Positions 45,359 through 53,536 of a stretch of 64,000 nt of DNA are shown one piece after another. The notes beneath the pieces are model-generated. The model was given only the letters and a program-made list of their open reading frames with translations, did no database searches and had not been told where the DNA came from. Origin of the DNA: JAAYVZ01 sp035384965. Lineage in GTDB: Bacteria; Acidobacteriota; Thermoanaerobaculia; Thermoanaerobaculales; Thermoanaerobaculaceae. How positions within the stretch are numbered: position 1 is the stretch's first letter; each line of letters opens with the position of its first letter. The DNA is taken from contig DAOOJE010000001.1 of assembly GCA_035384965.1 (NCBI GenBank), positions 248,001 to 312,000 of the forward strand, read 5' to 3'. The translations under genes were made by a program, and so were the position numbers.

Positions 45359-45645
45359 TTAGCGACTCGCCGGCAGGCGCCGCAGGACGGCTTCGGGGTC
45401 GTGGTCGAACGTCTCCTTGCAGTGCGCCGAGCACAGGTGAAAGGTGTACCCGGCGTGCACCGAGGCGTGCTCCGGCGAACCGTCCATGCCCAGACCGCAG
45501 ACGGCACACCGGTGCACGACGCGATCGGCCTGGCCGTCGGCCAGGTCGGCGGCAGCCAGCACGGCCGCAGCAACCGGCGGCGCTGTTTTTTCCCCCCGCA
45601 CGAGACCACGAAGGCAACGCACAGCAGCACCAGCACGACACGCAT
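45359..45645 (-). pseudogene. YHS-domain lipoprotein, frameshifted at a homopolymer run
   Basis: From the ATG at 45645 the frame encodes a lipoprotein signal (MRVVLVLLCVAFVVSCGG, lipobox VVSC) and then hits G6A6 (minus strand of 45597-45586). The YHS metal-binding domain lies in the next frame: CAVCGLGMDG, then YTFHLCSAHCKETFDHDP, stop at 45359. One extra A in the run would join them as CGGKKTAPP. A sequencing or assembly error, a real mutation or slippage all fit. If repaired, the product is a ~95-residue periplasmic lipoprotein with a CxxC and CxxxC pair, of the type found in metal handling or on copper/thiol proteins. It diverges from selD. Confidence 0.65.
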
Positions 45646-45719
45646 GACACCCCCCCTGCCGGACGGCCCGGCACGTTTCGAGCTTATCAGACCCCCCCGC
45701 CCCGCCCGGTGCATGCCGG

Positions 45720-45725
45720 TATACT
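45720..45725 (+). promoter_or_regulatory. -10 element close to the selD start (leaderless candidate)
   Basis: TATACT ends 7 nt before the selD ATG, with no Shine-Dalgarno sequence between. Confidence 0.45.
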
Positions 45726-45732
45726 GACAGCC

Positions 45733-46776
45733 ATGACGCGCGAGGAGCTCGTCAAGCTCACGCACCTCGTGACATGCGCCGGTTGAGCCTCCAAGCTGGG
45801 TCCGGCGGACCTGCGGGCGGTGCTGGAAGGACTCCCCGAGGTGAGCGATCCCCGGCTGCTCGTGGGCACCGGCACGTTCGACGACGGTGCTGTGCTCAGG
45901 CTCTCCGACGAGCTGGCGCTCGTGCAGTCCGTCGACTTCTTCACCCCGATCGTCGATGACCCGTTCGACTTCGGGCGCATCGCCGCGGCCAACTCGCTTT
46001 CCGACCTCTACGCGATGGGCGCCGAGCCGTTGTGCGCCATGGCCGTCTGCGCCTTTCCGAAGGGCACGCTGCCGCTCGAGGTCCTGCACCGCATCCTGGC
46101 CGGCGGCCTCGCGGTGTGCGCAGCCGAGGGCGTGGTGCCGATGGGCGGCCACACGGTCAAGGGACCCGAGCTCACGTACGGCCTCGCCGTCACCGGCACG
46201 GTGCACCCATCGCGCGTGCTCACCAACGCCGGCGCCCTGCCGGGCGACGCGCTCGTGCTGACCAAGCCGATCGGCACCGGCGTGCTGTCCACGGCGGTCA
46301 AGCAGGAGCGGCTCGACCCCGACGCCGCCCGGACACTCGTCGACACCATGGCCGCGACCAACCGCGCCGCCTCGCGGGCCTGCCGCGAGGTCGGCGTGCA
46401 TGCGCTCACCGACGTCACCGGCTTCGGCCTGCTGGGCCACGCTCTCGAGCTGGCGGCGGCTTCCCGGGTGGCCATCGAGATCGACGCCGCTGCGGTGCCG
46501 CTGCTCCCCGGCGCGCGGGAAGCGGCGCTCGCCGGCGCGATTCCGGGCGGGCTCGTCGCCAACCGCGCCTGGGTGGCCGACAAGGTCCGGCTGCTCGAAG
46601 TCGAGGACGTGGCGGCGCAGCTGCTGTGCGACCCGCAAACCTCGGGGGGGCTGCTCGCCGCCCTGGCGCCGGCCGACGCCCCCGCTCTCGTCGCTGCGTG
46701 CGCCCGAAGCGGCGTGGGTGCCAGCGTGGTCGGCCGCGCCGTGGAGGGCGAGCCCGGTACCGCCGTGGTCCGCTGA
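45733..46776 (+). CDS. selD: selenophosphate synthetase SelD, selenocysteine-containing
   Basis: 347 residues with a UGA at codon 18 (45784-45786) read as selenocysteine: LVTCAG-U-ASKLGP, exactly the position of the catalytic Cys/Sec of SelD. Downstream the protein is a full SelD: SVDFFTPIVDDPFDFG, AAANSLSDLYAMGAEP, GGHTVKGPELTYG, DVTGFGLLGHALE and DPQTSGGLL. It makes selenophosphate from selenide and ATP. Conventional gene calls would begin at 45820, after the UGA, and miss the active site. A 6-bp hairpin follows the UGA by 11 nt. The genome must also encode SelA, SelB and tRNA-Sec; none is in this window. Confidence 0.93.
45798..45812 (+). promoter_or_regulatory. candidate bacterial SECIS hairpin
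   Basis: GGGTCC pairs with GGACCT (one G-T) around a GGC loop, 11 nt after the selD UGA, in the position of bacterial SECIS elements. Its apical loop differs from the E. coli fdhF form, as SECIS elements vary between lineages. Confidence 0.5.
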
Positions 46777-46885
46777 CGGGGCAAGAAATCACACGCCGGA
46801 GCCTTGCCGGCGCCTTGCCGCCCCGCCCAGAAGAACTCTCTTTTCGACCGGGCGGGAGGAGGCGAACTTTCGGGCTGCCGAGGGG

Positions 46886-47227
46886 TCAGGAAGAAAACGA
46901 GGCGACGGCGTCGGCCTCCTGCTCGTAGACCTCGAGCAGCGGAAGTACCTGCGAGAGGTGGAGGGTATGGCGCACCCGGTCGCCAAGGCGCACCAGCTTG
47001 ACGGAGGCGCCCAGCTTGCGGGCCTGCTTCCAGCCTGCCACCAGCTCGCCGATCCCGGAGGAGTCGAGGCGCCCCACCTTGGAGAGGTCGATCACGATCT
47101 TCTTCCACCCCTCCGCGAGCACCTCCGCCATCACCTCGCCCAGCACCTCGTCGCCATCCCCGACCACCAGGTTGCCGGCCAGTTCGAGGATGATGACGTC
47201 GTCTTTCTTCTTGGCGTCCACCCGCAT
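46886..47227 (-). CDS. STAS-domain anti-sigma factor antagonist-like protein
   Basis: 113 residues, one STAS domain. The motif IVIDLSKVGRLDSSGIGELV carries the phosphorylatable serine of SpoIIAA-type antagonists (DSSGIG). It would bind a partner anti-sigma kinase when unphosphorylated; no such kinase or PP2C phosphatase is adjacent. It is the next gene after the MATE/ANK-like transporter with only 9 nt between them, but a TAGAAT hexamer lies 6 nt before its ATG, so it may have its own leaderless transcript. C-terminus ends ASFSS. Confidence 0.88.
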   Translation of the reverse strand: MRVDAKKKDDVIILELAGNLVVGDGDEVLGEVMAEVLAEGWKKIVIDLSKVGRLDSSGIGELVAGWKQARKLGASVKLVRLGDRVRHTLHLSQVLPLLEVYEQEADAVASFSS

Positions 47228-47233
47228 GGTGCG

Positions 47234-47239
47234 ATTCTA
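47234..47239 (-). promoter_or_regulatory. -10 element close to the STAS start (leaderless candidate)
   Basis: TAGAAT on the minus strand ends 6 nt before the ATG at 47227 and overlaps the stop region of the upstream transporter gene. Confidence 0.35.
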
Positions 47240-48574
47240 CCTCACGGCAAGCACTGGAGCCGTGGGCTCACCCCGGCAGCCGCCGGCGGCGGCCCGACAC
47301 AGCACGAGGGCGGCGCCGAGGCGGCCCACCAGCATGGCGGCGGCGGCCGCCACCGCGCCCACGAGGCCGAGCCAGCTCGTGGCTGCCCAGATGAGCAGGG
47401 CGATCCCGCTCACCTCGATGGCGGTGGCCCAGGTGATCGGCGGGGTGCGGCGAGCGAGCACGAGCAGCGCCCGCTGGAAGCTCACCAGCACCTCGAGGGC
47501 CGGCAGCAGCGCCAGCAGGCGCAGCGGCGCGATCGCGAAGCTCGCCAGCTCGGGGCGCAGCCCGGCCACACCCCCCAGCCACAGGCGTGACAGGGGCGTG
47601 AACGCCACCAGCGCCAGCCCGCCAGCGCTCGCCACGGCCAGCAGCGTCCCGAAGGAAGCCAGCGGCTTCCGCCCGCTGCCGTCGTCCCCCACGAGCGCGA
47701 TGCAGGTTTCCTGGAAGGCGAGACCGGCGCTCCGGAAGACGAAGGCGAACCCCGTGACCACCGGCAGCACGGCGAGCGACTCGAGCGCCATGCGGCTGTG
47801 CGCGACGAGGAAGGTGACGAGGGGGTGGACGCCGATGGTCAGGATCGAGGTGAGGGCGAGGGGCAGGTAAAAGCGCGCAATGGCCGCCGGGCCGAGTGGC
47901 TGCCCGCCCGGCGCCGGCTCGCTGGCCGCCACCTCGCGCACCGCGCACGCGGCCCACAGCCGCGTTGCCGCCGCCTCCAGCACCACCCCGGCCGAGAGCG
48001 CGAGCGCCCCCACCGCCGCGCCCGGCCAGGCGGCAACGGCGTACGCCGCCAAGGCGGTCGCGGCCATGCCCGCAAGCCGCGTGACCGTCCCGTACGCGAC
48101 CCGCCGCGTCTGGCCCCGGCGGATGAGCACCCCCTGGTAGAAGCGTCGGTAGCCGATGGCTGCGGGCCACGGCAGCAGCAGCGCCGTGGCACGGAGGGCA
48201 AGGCGCGTCACGTCCTCCGGCAACCCCAGGAGGCTGCGCGCCACGAAGGAGAACACCGGCGGCACGAGCAGCAGCAGCATGACGGCCGTCACGCCGCCGT
48301 TGAGCGCCAGGGAGAAGCGCCGCAGGGCGCCGAGCGACTGGCGATCGCGCACGAGGGCGGTGGCCGCGCTCATCATCATGATCACCGGCGCCTCGATGAG
48401 CATGGCGAAGGCAATGGCCACGCCCCACGCGGCCAGGTTGAGCTTGGGCTCGGGCAGACGGGCGATGAGCGCGGCGATGAAGGGGCCTTCCGCCGCCATC
48501 ATCAGCCAGGTGGCGGCGAGCGGCGCCCAGAACCGGGCGATGCGTCCGGCGGCAAGAGGAGGGACCGAGAGCAT
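47237..48574 (-). CDS. polytopic membrane protein, MATE/ANK-like (MOP superfamily)
   Basis: 445 residues with about twelve hydrophobic helices and few charged loops. The N-terminal AAEGPFIAALIARLPEP, then LIEAPVIMMMSAATALVRD, and internal LPLALTSILTIGVHPLVTFLVA in the second half suggest two related halves. These features place it in the MOP flippase superfamily, near MATE efflux proteins and the ANKH-like group. The substrate is unknown; the protein lacks the classical MATE cation-site pattern that I could confirm by eye. Start taken at the ATG at 48574. Divergent from a small gene at 48688. Confidence 0.7.
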   Translation of the reverse strand: MLSVPPLAAGRIARFWAPLAATWLMMAAEGPFIAALIARLPEPKLNLAAWGVAIAFAMLIEAPVIMMMSAATALVRDRQSLGALRRFSLALNGGVTAVMLLLLVPPVFSFVARSLLGLPEDVTRLALRATALLLPWPAAIGYRRFYQGVLIRRGQTRRVAYGTVTRLAGMAATALAAYAVAAWPGAAVGALALSAGVVLEAAATRLWAACAVREVAASEPAPGGQPLGPAAIARFYLPLALTSILTIGVHPLVTFLVAHSRMALESLAVLPVVTGFAFVFRSAGLAFQETCIALVGDDGSGRKPLASFGTLLAVASAGGLALVAFTPLSRLWLGGVAGLRPELASFAIAPLRLLALLPALEVLVSFQRALLVLARRTPPITWATAIEVSGIALLIWAATSWLGLVGAVAAAAAMLVGRLGAALVLCRAAAGGCRGEPTAPVLAVR

Positions 48575-48687
48575 TCGAGTGCGCGCCCGCGCCTCGGCGG
48601 TCGCGCCGGGGAGGATAACCCGCCCGAGCCCGCGCCGCGTTCCCTTTTGTCCGCCGACCGTGTACCCTCTGGGGCAGGGAGGCGGAC

Positions 48688-48846
48688 ATGAGCCGCGAGG
48701 TGGTGCTCAAGGTCAACGGCGAGCTGATCAGGATGAACGCCTTCGTGCAGGCCGCGCTGGCTGGCGTGCTGACCGGGTTTCTCTCGGCCCTCGACGAGGT
48801 GCCGGAGCCTGTGCGCGAGATCGAGGTGTCGATCAGCGAGCGGTAG
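48688..48846 (+). CDS. small conserved-looking protein, 52 residues
   Basis: Short frame with a consensus GGGAGG 6 nt before the ATG. The sequence starts MSREVVLKVNGELIRMNAFV, then a hydrophobic helix AALAGVLTGFLSAL, and ends with a beta-like acidic segment (REIEVSISER). The strand-helix-strand form and start resemble small uncharacterised proteins in bacteria and archaea that I know only by sequence, without an established function. The G+C pattern by codon position is coding-like. No domain name can be supported. Confidence 0.65.
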   Translation: MSREVVLKVNGELIRMNAFVQAALAGVLTGFLSALDEVPEPVREIEVSISER

Positions 48847-48914
48847 CGCGAGCCGAAAGCGGCGGGCCAGCGCGCGAAAGGTCGCCTTTCCGGCGGGCCC
48901 GGTCTCGCCGGTCC

Positions 48915-49772
48915 TCAGGGCCGAGCCGGGGGATCGAAGACCGGAAAGACGCGCTCCGCAAGAGTCCCGCCCGGCCGGCGGTCGGCATCGGTGAGAGGCG
49001 GAACATCCGGACCCGGCCGGCGCCCGACGTACTCGGAAAAGAGGCCCAGCACGAGGGTGCGCTGCACCCGCACGAAGCCGGCGTCGTGGAGAGCCTGCAG
49101 GATGCGCTCGGGCGGCACGCACGCCTGGATCGTCTCCCAGAAGTAGCGCATGAGCAGCCTGGCGTCGCGGTTGCGAGTGAACACCCCGGTGAAGAACGGC
49201 ACTACCCACTTGAGATACGCTCGCAGCAACCCGCGCCCGAGGGCGTTGGCAGGGCGCGTCAGCTCGAGGATGCACACCCGGCCGCCGGGCCTGAGCACGC
49301 GCAGGAACTCGCGAAACGTCACGGTCAGGTCCTCGAGGTGGCGCAGGGCGTACCCCATGCTCACGAAGTCGACGCTGCCGTCGCGCAGCGGAATCCGCTC
49401 CCCAAAGCCCAGCACCGCCGGAACGCCGAGCTGGCGCCGGGCCTCGCGCAGCATCCCGGGGCTGGGGTCGAGCCCCGTGACGAGCGAGGCCCGCCCGACG
49501 ACGGTGATCGCCTCGCGGGCCACGAGGCCCGTGCCGATCGCCACGTCGAGCACCCTCATCCCCTCGGTGAGGCCGGCCCGCCCGAGGGCCTGCCGGCGGT
49601 ACCACGGGCCCGAGCCGAAGCCGATGAGGCGCTCGATGCGGTCGTACGACGGTGCGGTGCTGTCGAAAAGGTGCTGGACGAACTGCGGCCGTGCGGAGGC
49701 GTCTCGGTAGTAGTCGCGCAGGACCGGATGGGGTGCCAGCTTGCCGGGAGCGGTGCGGTCGGTGTCGCTCAC
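48915..49772 (-). CDS. UbiE/MenG-like SAM-dependent methyltransferase
   Basis: 285 residues. Class I methyltransferase with motif I VLDVAIGTGLVAREA, post I DPSPGMLREARR, and SVDFVSMGYALRHLEDLTVTFREFLRVLRPGG, the UbiE-like block. It likely methylates demethylmenaquinone or a similar quinone ring. The C-terminal part carries an RYFWETIQACVPPERILQAL segment like UbiE. I favour the GTG at 49772: the ATG at 49784 is inside a TATGCT -10 element whose start site falls at the GTG, so the mRNA is probably leaderless. The C-terminal ~35 residues are an extension. Confidence 0.85.
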   Translation of the reverse strand: MSDTDRTAPGKLAPHPVLRDYYRDASARPQFVQHLFDSTAPSYDRIERLIGFGSGPWYRRQALGRAGLTEGMRVLDVAIGTGLVAREAITVVGRASLVTGLDPSPGMLREARRQLGVPAVLGFGERIPLRDGSVDFVSMGYALRHLEDLTVTFREFLRVLRPGGRVCILELTRPANALGRGLLRAYLKWVVPFFTGVFTRNRDARLLMRYFWETIQACVPPERILQALHDAGFVRVQRTLVLGLFSEYVGRRPGPDVPPLTDADRRPGGTLAERVFPVFDPPARP

Positions 49773-49779
49773 GAGCGCA

Positions 49780-49785
49780 AGCATA
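49780..49785 (-). promoter_or_regulatory. -10 element of the UbiE-like gene (leaderless candidate)
   Basis: TATGCT on the minus strand ends 7 nt before the GTG at 49772 and contains the alternative ATG, which argues against that ATG being used. Confidence 0.4.
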
Positions 49786-49838
49786 GCAGGGGCACGGCCC
49801 GCTGCCCGTCTGCCCTTGCGCGGGCGGGACCGGACGTG

Positions 49839-49844
49839 TACGCT
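49839..49844 (+). promoter_or_regulatory. -10 element close to the amidase start (leaderless candidate)
   Basis: TACGCT ends 10 nt before the ATG at 49855; no Shine-Dalgarno sequence is present. Confidence 0.3.
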
Positions 49845-49854
49845 CCCGCTCCGA

Positions 49855-51273
49855 ATGAGGTCACGGTCGGGCTCCGCTCGCGCCATCGTCCGGCTCGCGC
49901 TTGTGCTGGCGGCGGCGCCGCTGCTTGCCGCGCCCGGGCTCGCCGTCCCGGTGACCACGCCGCAAGGGCCGGTCGAGGTGGCGGTGCGCGGCGATCTCAT
50001 CGATATCCTGGCGTTGCTCCGGCTCACCGGCGCCGAGGTCGGTTATGCGCCGGCCGCCGGCTCGTTCACCGCCACGCTCGGCGATTTCGAGGTGCAGTTC
50101 ACCCCCGGCGGCAGCCTCGCCGTCGCCGACGGGCGCCTGCTCACCTTGCCCGGCCCGCTGCGCCAGATCGGGGACAGCGTGTTCGGCTCGTTTGGCACCG
50201 CCAGCGCTCTCCTCACCCCGCTCGGCTGGTCGCTGGCCGGATCGCCGGCCGCCCCCGTTCTCGACAGGACCGTGTCGCGCGAGCGCTTGATCCTCACCGT
50301 GGTGCGCGCCGAGGGCGGCGTGATGGTGGTGGTCGGCGGCACCACGCGGCGCCCTCGGGTGAGCACGGCAGCGGGCGCGGTGACGCTCCAGTTCACCGTG
50401 CCCATCGAGCTCGGGGCCCCCTTGCCACACGCCGAAGAGCTGCGCGGCGCCGAGGTGGCCGGGGATGCCATCACGCTCCGGCTCGCCCCCGACCAGGAAG
50501 TGGCCTCGACCTACACGCTCGAGGATCCGCCGCGCTTCGTCATCCGGCTCCAGAAGGTGCAGCCGGTGACCGGCGTGGTACAGCAGCCCCACGGACCGGT
50601 GGTGGTCATCGACCCTGGCCACGGCGGCGAGGACCTCGGGGCCCAGTCAGCGTCGGGCGCAGCAGAAAAGGACATCGTGCTGGCCGTGGCGCGCGCCACG
50701 GCGGCGCGGCTGCAGGCCGCCGGCATCACCGCCCGGCTGACGCGCGAGCGGGACGAGGCGATCGGGCTCGGCGAGCGCACCGCCATGGCCAACCGGCTGC
50801 AAGCCGTCGCTTTCGTCTCGATCCACGTCAACGCCTCGCCGGCACGCAGTGCCCGCGGCGCAGAAACGTACTTCATGAGCGCGAACGCCTCCGACACCCA
50901 GGCGGCGCAGTCGGCGGCGCGCGAGAACGTGGGCGCCAGCGAGGACGCTGTGCAACTCATCCTCTGGGACCTCGCGTACGTCGCCAACCTCAACGCCTCG
51001 GCGCGGCTCGCCCGCACCATCCAGGAGCGGCTCAACGCGTTGCAGGACATCAAGGACCGCGGCGTCAGGCAGGCGCCGTTCGTGGTCCTGACCGGCGCCA
51101 CGATGCCGGCGGCGCTGGTCGAGCTGGGCTTCATCTCCAACCCGGAGGAGGCGGTCCGCCTCCAGACCGCCGAGACCCAGGACCAGCTCGCCGCGGCGCT
51201 GGCCGAGGCGATCGCCGAGTTCGTCCGCACGCCCGGCGCGGACGCCGCCGCCACCCCGGCGGGAACGCCGTGA
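49855..51273 (+). CDS. N-acetylmuramoyl-L-alanine amidase (Amidase_3)
   Basis: 472 residues with an N-terminal signal peptide (IVRLALVLAAAPLLAAPGLA). The first ~200 residues after it are an AMIN-like beta region. The catalytic domain begins near residue 243: VVVIDPGHGGEDLGA (zinc His and Glu), then FVSIHVNASPARSARGAETYF with the second zinc His and a TMPAALVELGFISNPEE block with the catalytic glutamate. It cleaves the bond between muramic acid and the stem peptide and likely acts in cell separation. The start is chosen next to a -10-like element. A GerMN lipoprotein and murI follow. Confidence 0.92.
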   Translation: MRSRSGSARAIVRLALVLAAAPLLAAPGLAVPVTTPQGPVEVAVRGDLIDILALLRLTGAEVGYAPAAGSFTATLGDFEVQFTPGGSLAVADGRLLTLPGPLRQIGDSVFGSFGTASALLTPLGWSLAGSPAAPVLDRTVSRERLILTVVRAEGGVMVVVGGTTRRPRVSTAAGAVTLQFTVPIELGAPLPHAEELRGAEVAGDAITLRLAPDQEVASTYTLEDPPRFVIRLQKVQPVTGVVQQPHGPVVVIDPGHGGEDLGAQSASGAAEKDIVLAVARATAARLQAAGITARLTRERDEAIGLGERTAMANRLQAVAFVSIHVNASPARSARGAETYFMSANASDTQAAQSAARENVGASEDAVQLILWDLAYVANLNASARLARTIQERLNALQDIKDRGVRQAPFVVLTGATMPAALVELGFISNPEEAVRLQTAETQDQLAAALAEAIAEFVRTPGADAAATPAGTP

Positions 51274-51347
51274 TCGTCGCCAGGCGCCGTCGGGATGAGC
51301 AGCCGCCCCGGCCCGCACGCGGATCGGGCGGCAGGCTCGGGCGCACC

Positions 51348-51866
51348 ATGAGCTGGGTCGTGCTGGGCCTGGCGATGGCGGCACTGGGGTGTGGGCGCCG
51401 CGCTGCCGCACCGGCCGCGGTGGCGACCCCTGTCGCCGCCCGTCCCGGTACCAGCACGCTGGTGCTCTTTTTCGTCGGCGAGCAGGGGCGCCTGCGGCGG
51501 GAGTCGCGCGAGGTGGCGGAGCTGCCCGCGGCCACCCAGGCGCGGGTTCGCCTGGTGCTCGACGAGCTGCTTGGCGGCTCGCGCTCGGGGCTGGCATCGC
51601 CCATGCCGTGGGCCGTGACGGTGCAGGCGGTGTTTGCCGACCGTGCCGGCAACGTCTTCGTCGACCTCTCCGCCCCCCCGCAGCCGTCCGTGGCCGGAAC
51701 CAGCGCCGAGCTGGCGTTCGTGTACTCGATCGTCAACAGTGTCGTCGCCAACTGCCCCGGTGTGGCCGGCGTGCAGCTGCTCATCGGCGGCAAGGAGGTC
51801 GCGACGGTCGGCAACATCGACCTCCGCCGTCCACTGGCCCCCAATCTGGACGTCGTCGAACCGTGA
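51348..51866 (+). CDS. GerMN-domain lipoprotein
   Basis: 172 residues. A lipoprotein signal (MSWVVLGLAMAALGC) is followed by a GerMN domain: LVLFFVGEQGRLRRESREV, then ATQARVRLVLDELLGG, FVDLSAPPQPS and LAFVYSIVNSVVANCPGVAGVQLLI. GerMN domains are found in sporulation and cell-envelope proteins, often beside amidases. A GTG at 51270 that overlaps the amidase stop would add 26 arginine-rich residues; the ATG at 51348 gives a normal-length signal. The stop overlaps murI (GTGA). Confidence 0.85.
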   Translation: MSWVVLGLAMAALGCGRRAAAPAAVATPVAARPGTSTLVLFFVGEQGRLRRESREVAELPAATQARVRLVLDELLGGSRSGLASPMPWAVTVQAVFADRAGNVFVDLSAPPQPSVAGTSAELAFVYSIVNSVVANCPGVAGVQLLIGGKEVATVGNIDLRRPLAPNLDVVEP

Positions 51867-52660
51867 GCGACCGGCGCCCGATCGGCGTCTTCGACTCCGG
51901 GATCGGGGGACTCACGGTGCTCTCGGCCCTCTGCTGCCGCCTTCCCGCCGAGCGGTTCGTGTACCTCGGGGACACCGCCAGGTTGCCGTACGGCACCAAG
52001 TCGGCCGAGACCGTGACCCGGTACGCCTTGCGCGCCGGCCGTTTCCTGGCGGACGAGCGGATCAAGCTGCTGGTCGTCGCCTGCAACACCGCCTCGGCGG
52101 CGGCGCTGCCGGCGCTCGAGCGCGAACTGTCGGTGCCGGTTATCGGCGTCGTGGAGCCAGGAGCCCGGGTGGCCGTGGCGCGCAGCACCGGCGCCATCGG
52201 GCTCATCGGCACCGAGTCGACGGTGGCCTCGGGCGCTTACCAGCGGGCGATCCAGGCCCTGGGTGGGAGCTCGCCGGTGCGCGCTCGCGCTTGTCCGCTG
52301 TTCGTGCCGCTGGCCGAGGAAGGGTGGTTCGACCATCCGGTCACGCGCATGGTCGCCTCGATCTACCTCGCGGAGCTGCGGGGGGTGGTGGACACCGTGA
52401 TCCTGGGATGCACCCACTACCCGCTGCTCAAGCCGGCGATTGCCGAGGCGCTGGGCGAGGGCGTGCACCTCGTCGACTCCGCCGTGGCCGTGGCCGAGGA
52501 AGTGGCGGTGCGGCTGCGCGCCTCCGGCACGGCGGCCGAGGGTGGCGACGGTGAGGTGCGCCTGCTCGTCACCGATGCCCCGGCCCGCATAGCGCGCATT
52601 GCCGCCCTCATCCTCGGCGACGACACCCCGCCGCTCCAACTCGTCGACCTCCCCGCCTGA
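51863..52660 (+). CDS. murI: glutamate racemase
   Basis: 265 residues. FDSGIGGLTVLSAL holds the aspartate and serine of the active site; VVACNTASAAALPAL contains the first catalytic cysteine and ILGCTHYPLLKPAI the second cysteine and histidine. It makes D-glutamate for peptidoglycan. A GTG start overlaps the GerMN gene stop (GTGA). Genes for the amidase, GerMN protein and murI together form a cell-wall cluster. Confidence 0.95.
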   Translation: MSDRRPIGVFDSGIGGLTVLSALCCRLPAERFVYLGDTARLPYGTKSAETVTRYALRAGRFLADERIKLLVVACNTASAAALPALERELSVPVIGVVEPGARVAVARSTGAIGLIGTESTVASGAYQRAIQALGGSSPVRARACPLFVPLAEEGWFDHPVTRMVASIYLAELRGVVDTVILGCTHYPLLKPAIAEALGEGVHLVDSAVAVAEEVAVRLRASGTAAEGGDGEVRLLVTDAPARIARIAALILGDDTPPLQLVDLPA

Positions 52661-52672
52661 GCGGGGGCCGGC

Positions 52673-52701
52673 TTGTCGCGTCGCGGCATCTCGACTACCG
52701 T
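52673..52701 (+). promoter_or_regulatory. candidate sigma70-type promoter for rph
   Basis: TTGTCG (52673-52678), 17-nt spacer, TACCGT (52696-52701), with GGAGG just before the rph ATG. Confidence 0.4.
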
Positions 52702-52719
52702 GCGCGGCGTGGAGGTCGC

Positions 52720-53499
52720 ATGACGCCGGAACCGAGCCTGGTGCGCGACGATGGGCGGACGGACGAGCAGCCTCGCCCGCTGGTGCTGACCCTGGACTTC
52801 GTGAAATACCCGGAGGGGAGCGTGCTGGCGCGAGCCGGGGACACCGTGGTGCTCTGCAACGTCACGGTCGAGGGGAAGGTCCCGCCGTTCCTGCGCGACA
52901 CCGGGGAGGGCTGGCTGACCAGCGAGTACGCGATGCTTCCCCGCGCCACCGAGTCGCGCACCCAGCGGGAGACCGGCAAGGGCGCTCCCTCCGGCCGCTC
53001 GGCCGAGATCCAGCGCCTCATCGGCCGCTCGTTGCGGGCGGCCCTCGACCTCGGGGCGCTGGGCGAGCGGACGCTGCTCGTGGACTGCGACGTCCTGCAA
53101 GCCGACGGCGGCACCCGGACCCTCGCCGTCACGGGGGCGTTCGTGGCGGTGGTGCTGGCGCTGCTGCGGCTGCGCAAGGAGCGGGCGCTGCCCGACTGGC
53201 CGGTCCGCGACCAGGTGGCCGCGGTCTCGGTCGGCAAGGTGGGAGGCCGCTACCTGCTCGACCTCGCGTACAGCGAGGACAGCCGGGCCGCGGTGGACCT
53301 CAACCTGGTCGGCACGGCCCGGAGCGGGATCGTGGAGGTCCAGGGCACCGGCGAGCGAGAGGCGTTCTCGCGGAGCGAGCTCGATCGCATGCTCGACCTG
53401 GCCGAGCGCGGACTGCAGCAGGCGTTTGCCGCCCAGAGCCAGGTGCTTGCCCGCCGTCTCGCCGAGGCAGGCCTGGGGAGCCTCACGGCGCACGCCTGA
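52720..53499 (+). CDS. rph: ribonuclease PH
   Basis: 259 residues. Motifs GEGWLTSEYAMLPRAT, RSAEIQRLIGRSLRAA with the phosphate-binding arginines, and DCDVLQADGGTRTLAVTGAFVA are the RNase PH core; the C-terminal RSELDRMLDLAERG completes the family pattern. It trims tRNA 3' ends with phosphate. A GGAGG is 6 nt before the ATG. The N-terminal 20 residues replace the usual MRPDGR start with a longer acidic segment. Confidence 0.93.
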   Translation: MTPEPSLVRDDGRTDEQPRPLVLTLDFVKYPEGSVLARAGDTVVLCNVTVEGKVPPFLRDTGEGWLTSEYAMLPRATESRTQRETGKGAPSGRSAEIQRLIGRSLRAALDLGALGERTLLVDCDVLQADGGTRTLAVTGAFVAVVLALLRLRKERALPDWPVRDQVAAVSVGKVGGRYLLDLAYSEDSRAAVDLNLVGTARSGIVEVQGTGEREAFSRSELDRMLDLAERGLQQAFAAQSQVLARRLAEAGLGSLTAHA

Positions 53500-53536
53500 C
53501 CACCTGCGAGCGAGCGCGCCGGGATCGACGAGCCCG

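Noticed and set aside
45784..45786. Treating the TGA in selD as a nonsense mutation
   Set aside because: It sits precisely at the catalytic Cys/Sec position with conserved flanks, and the rest of the protein is intact.
46795..46856. Hairpins between selD and the STAS gene considered as terminators
   Set aside because: The stems are short or have a long loop, and no T-run follows them; evidence too weak to list.
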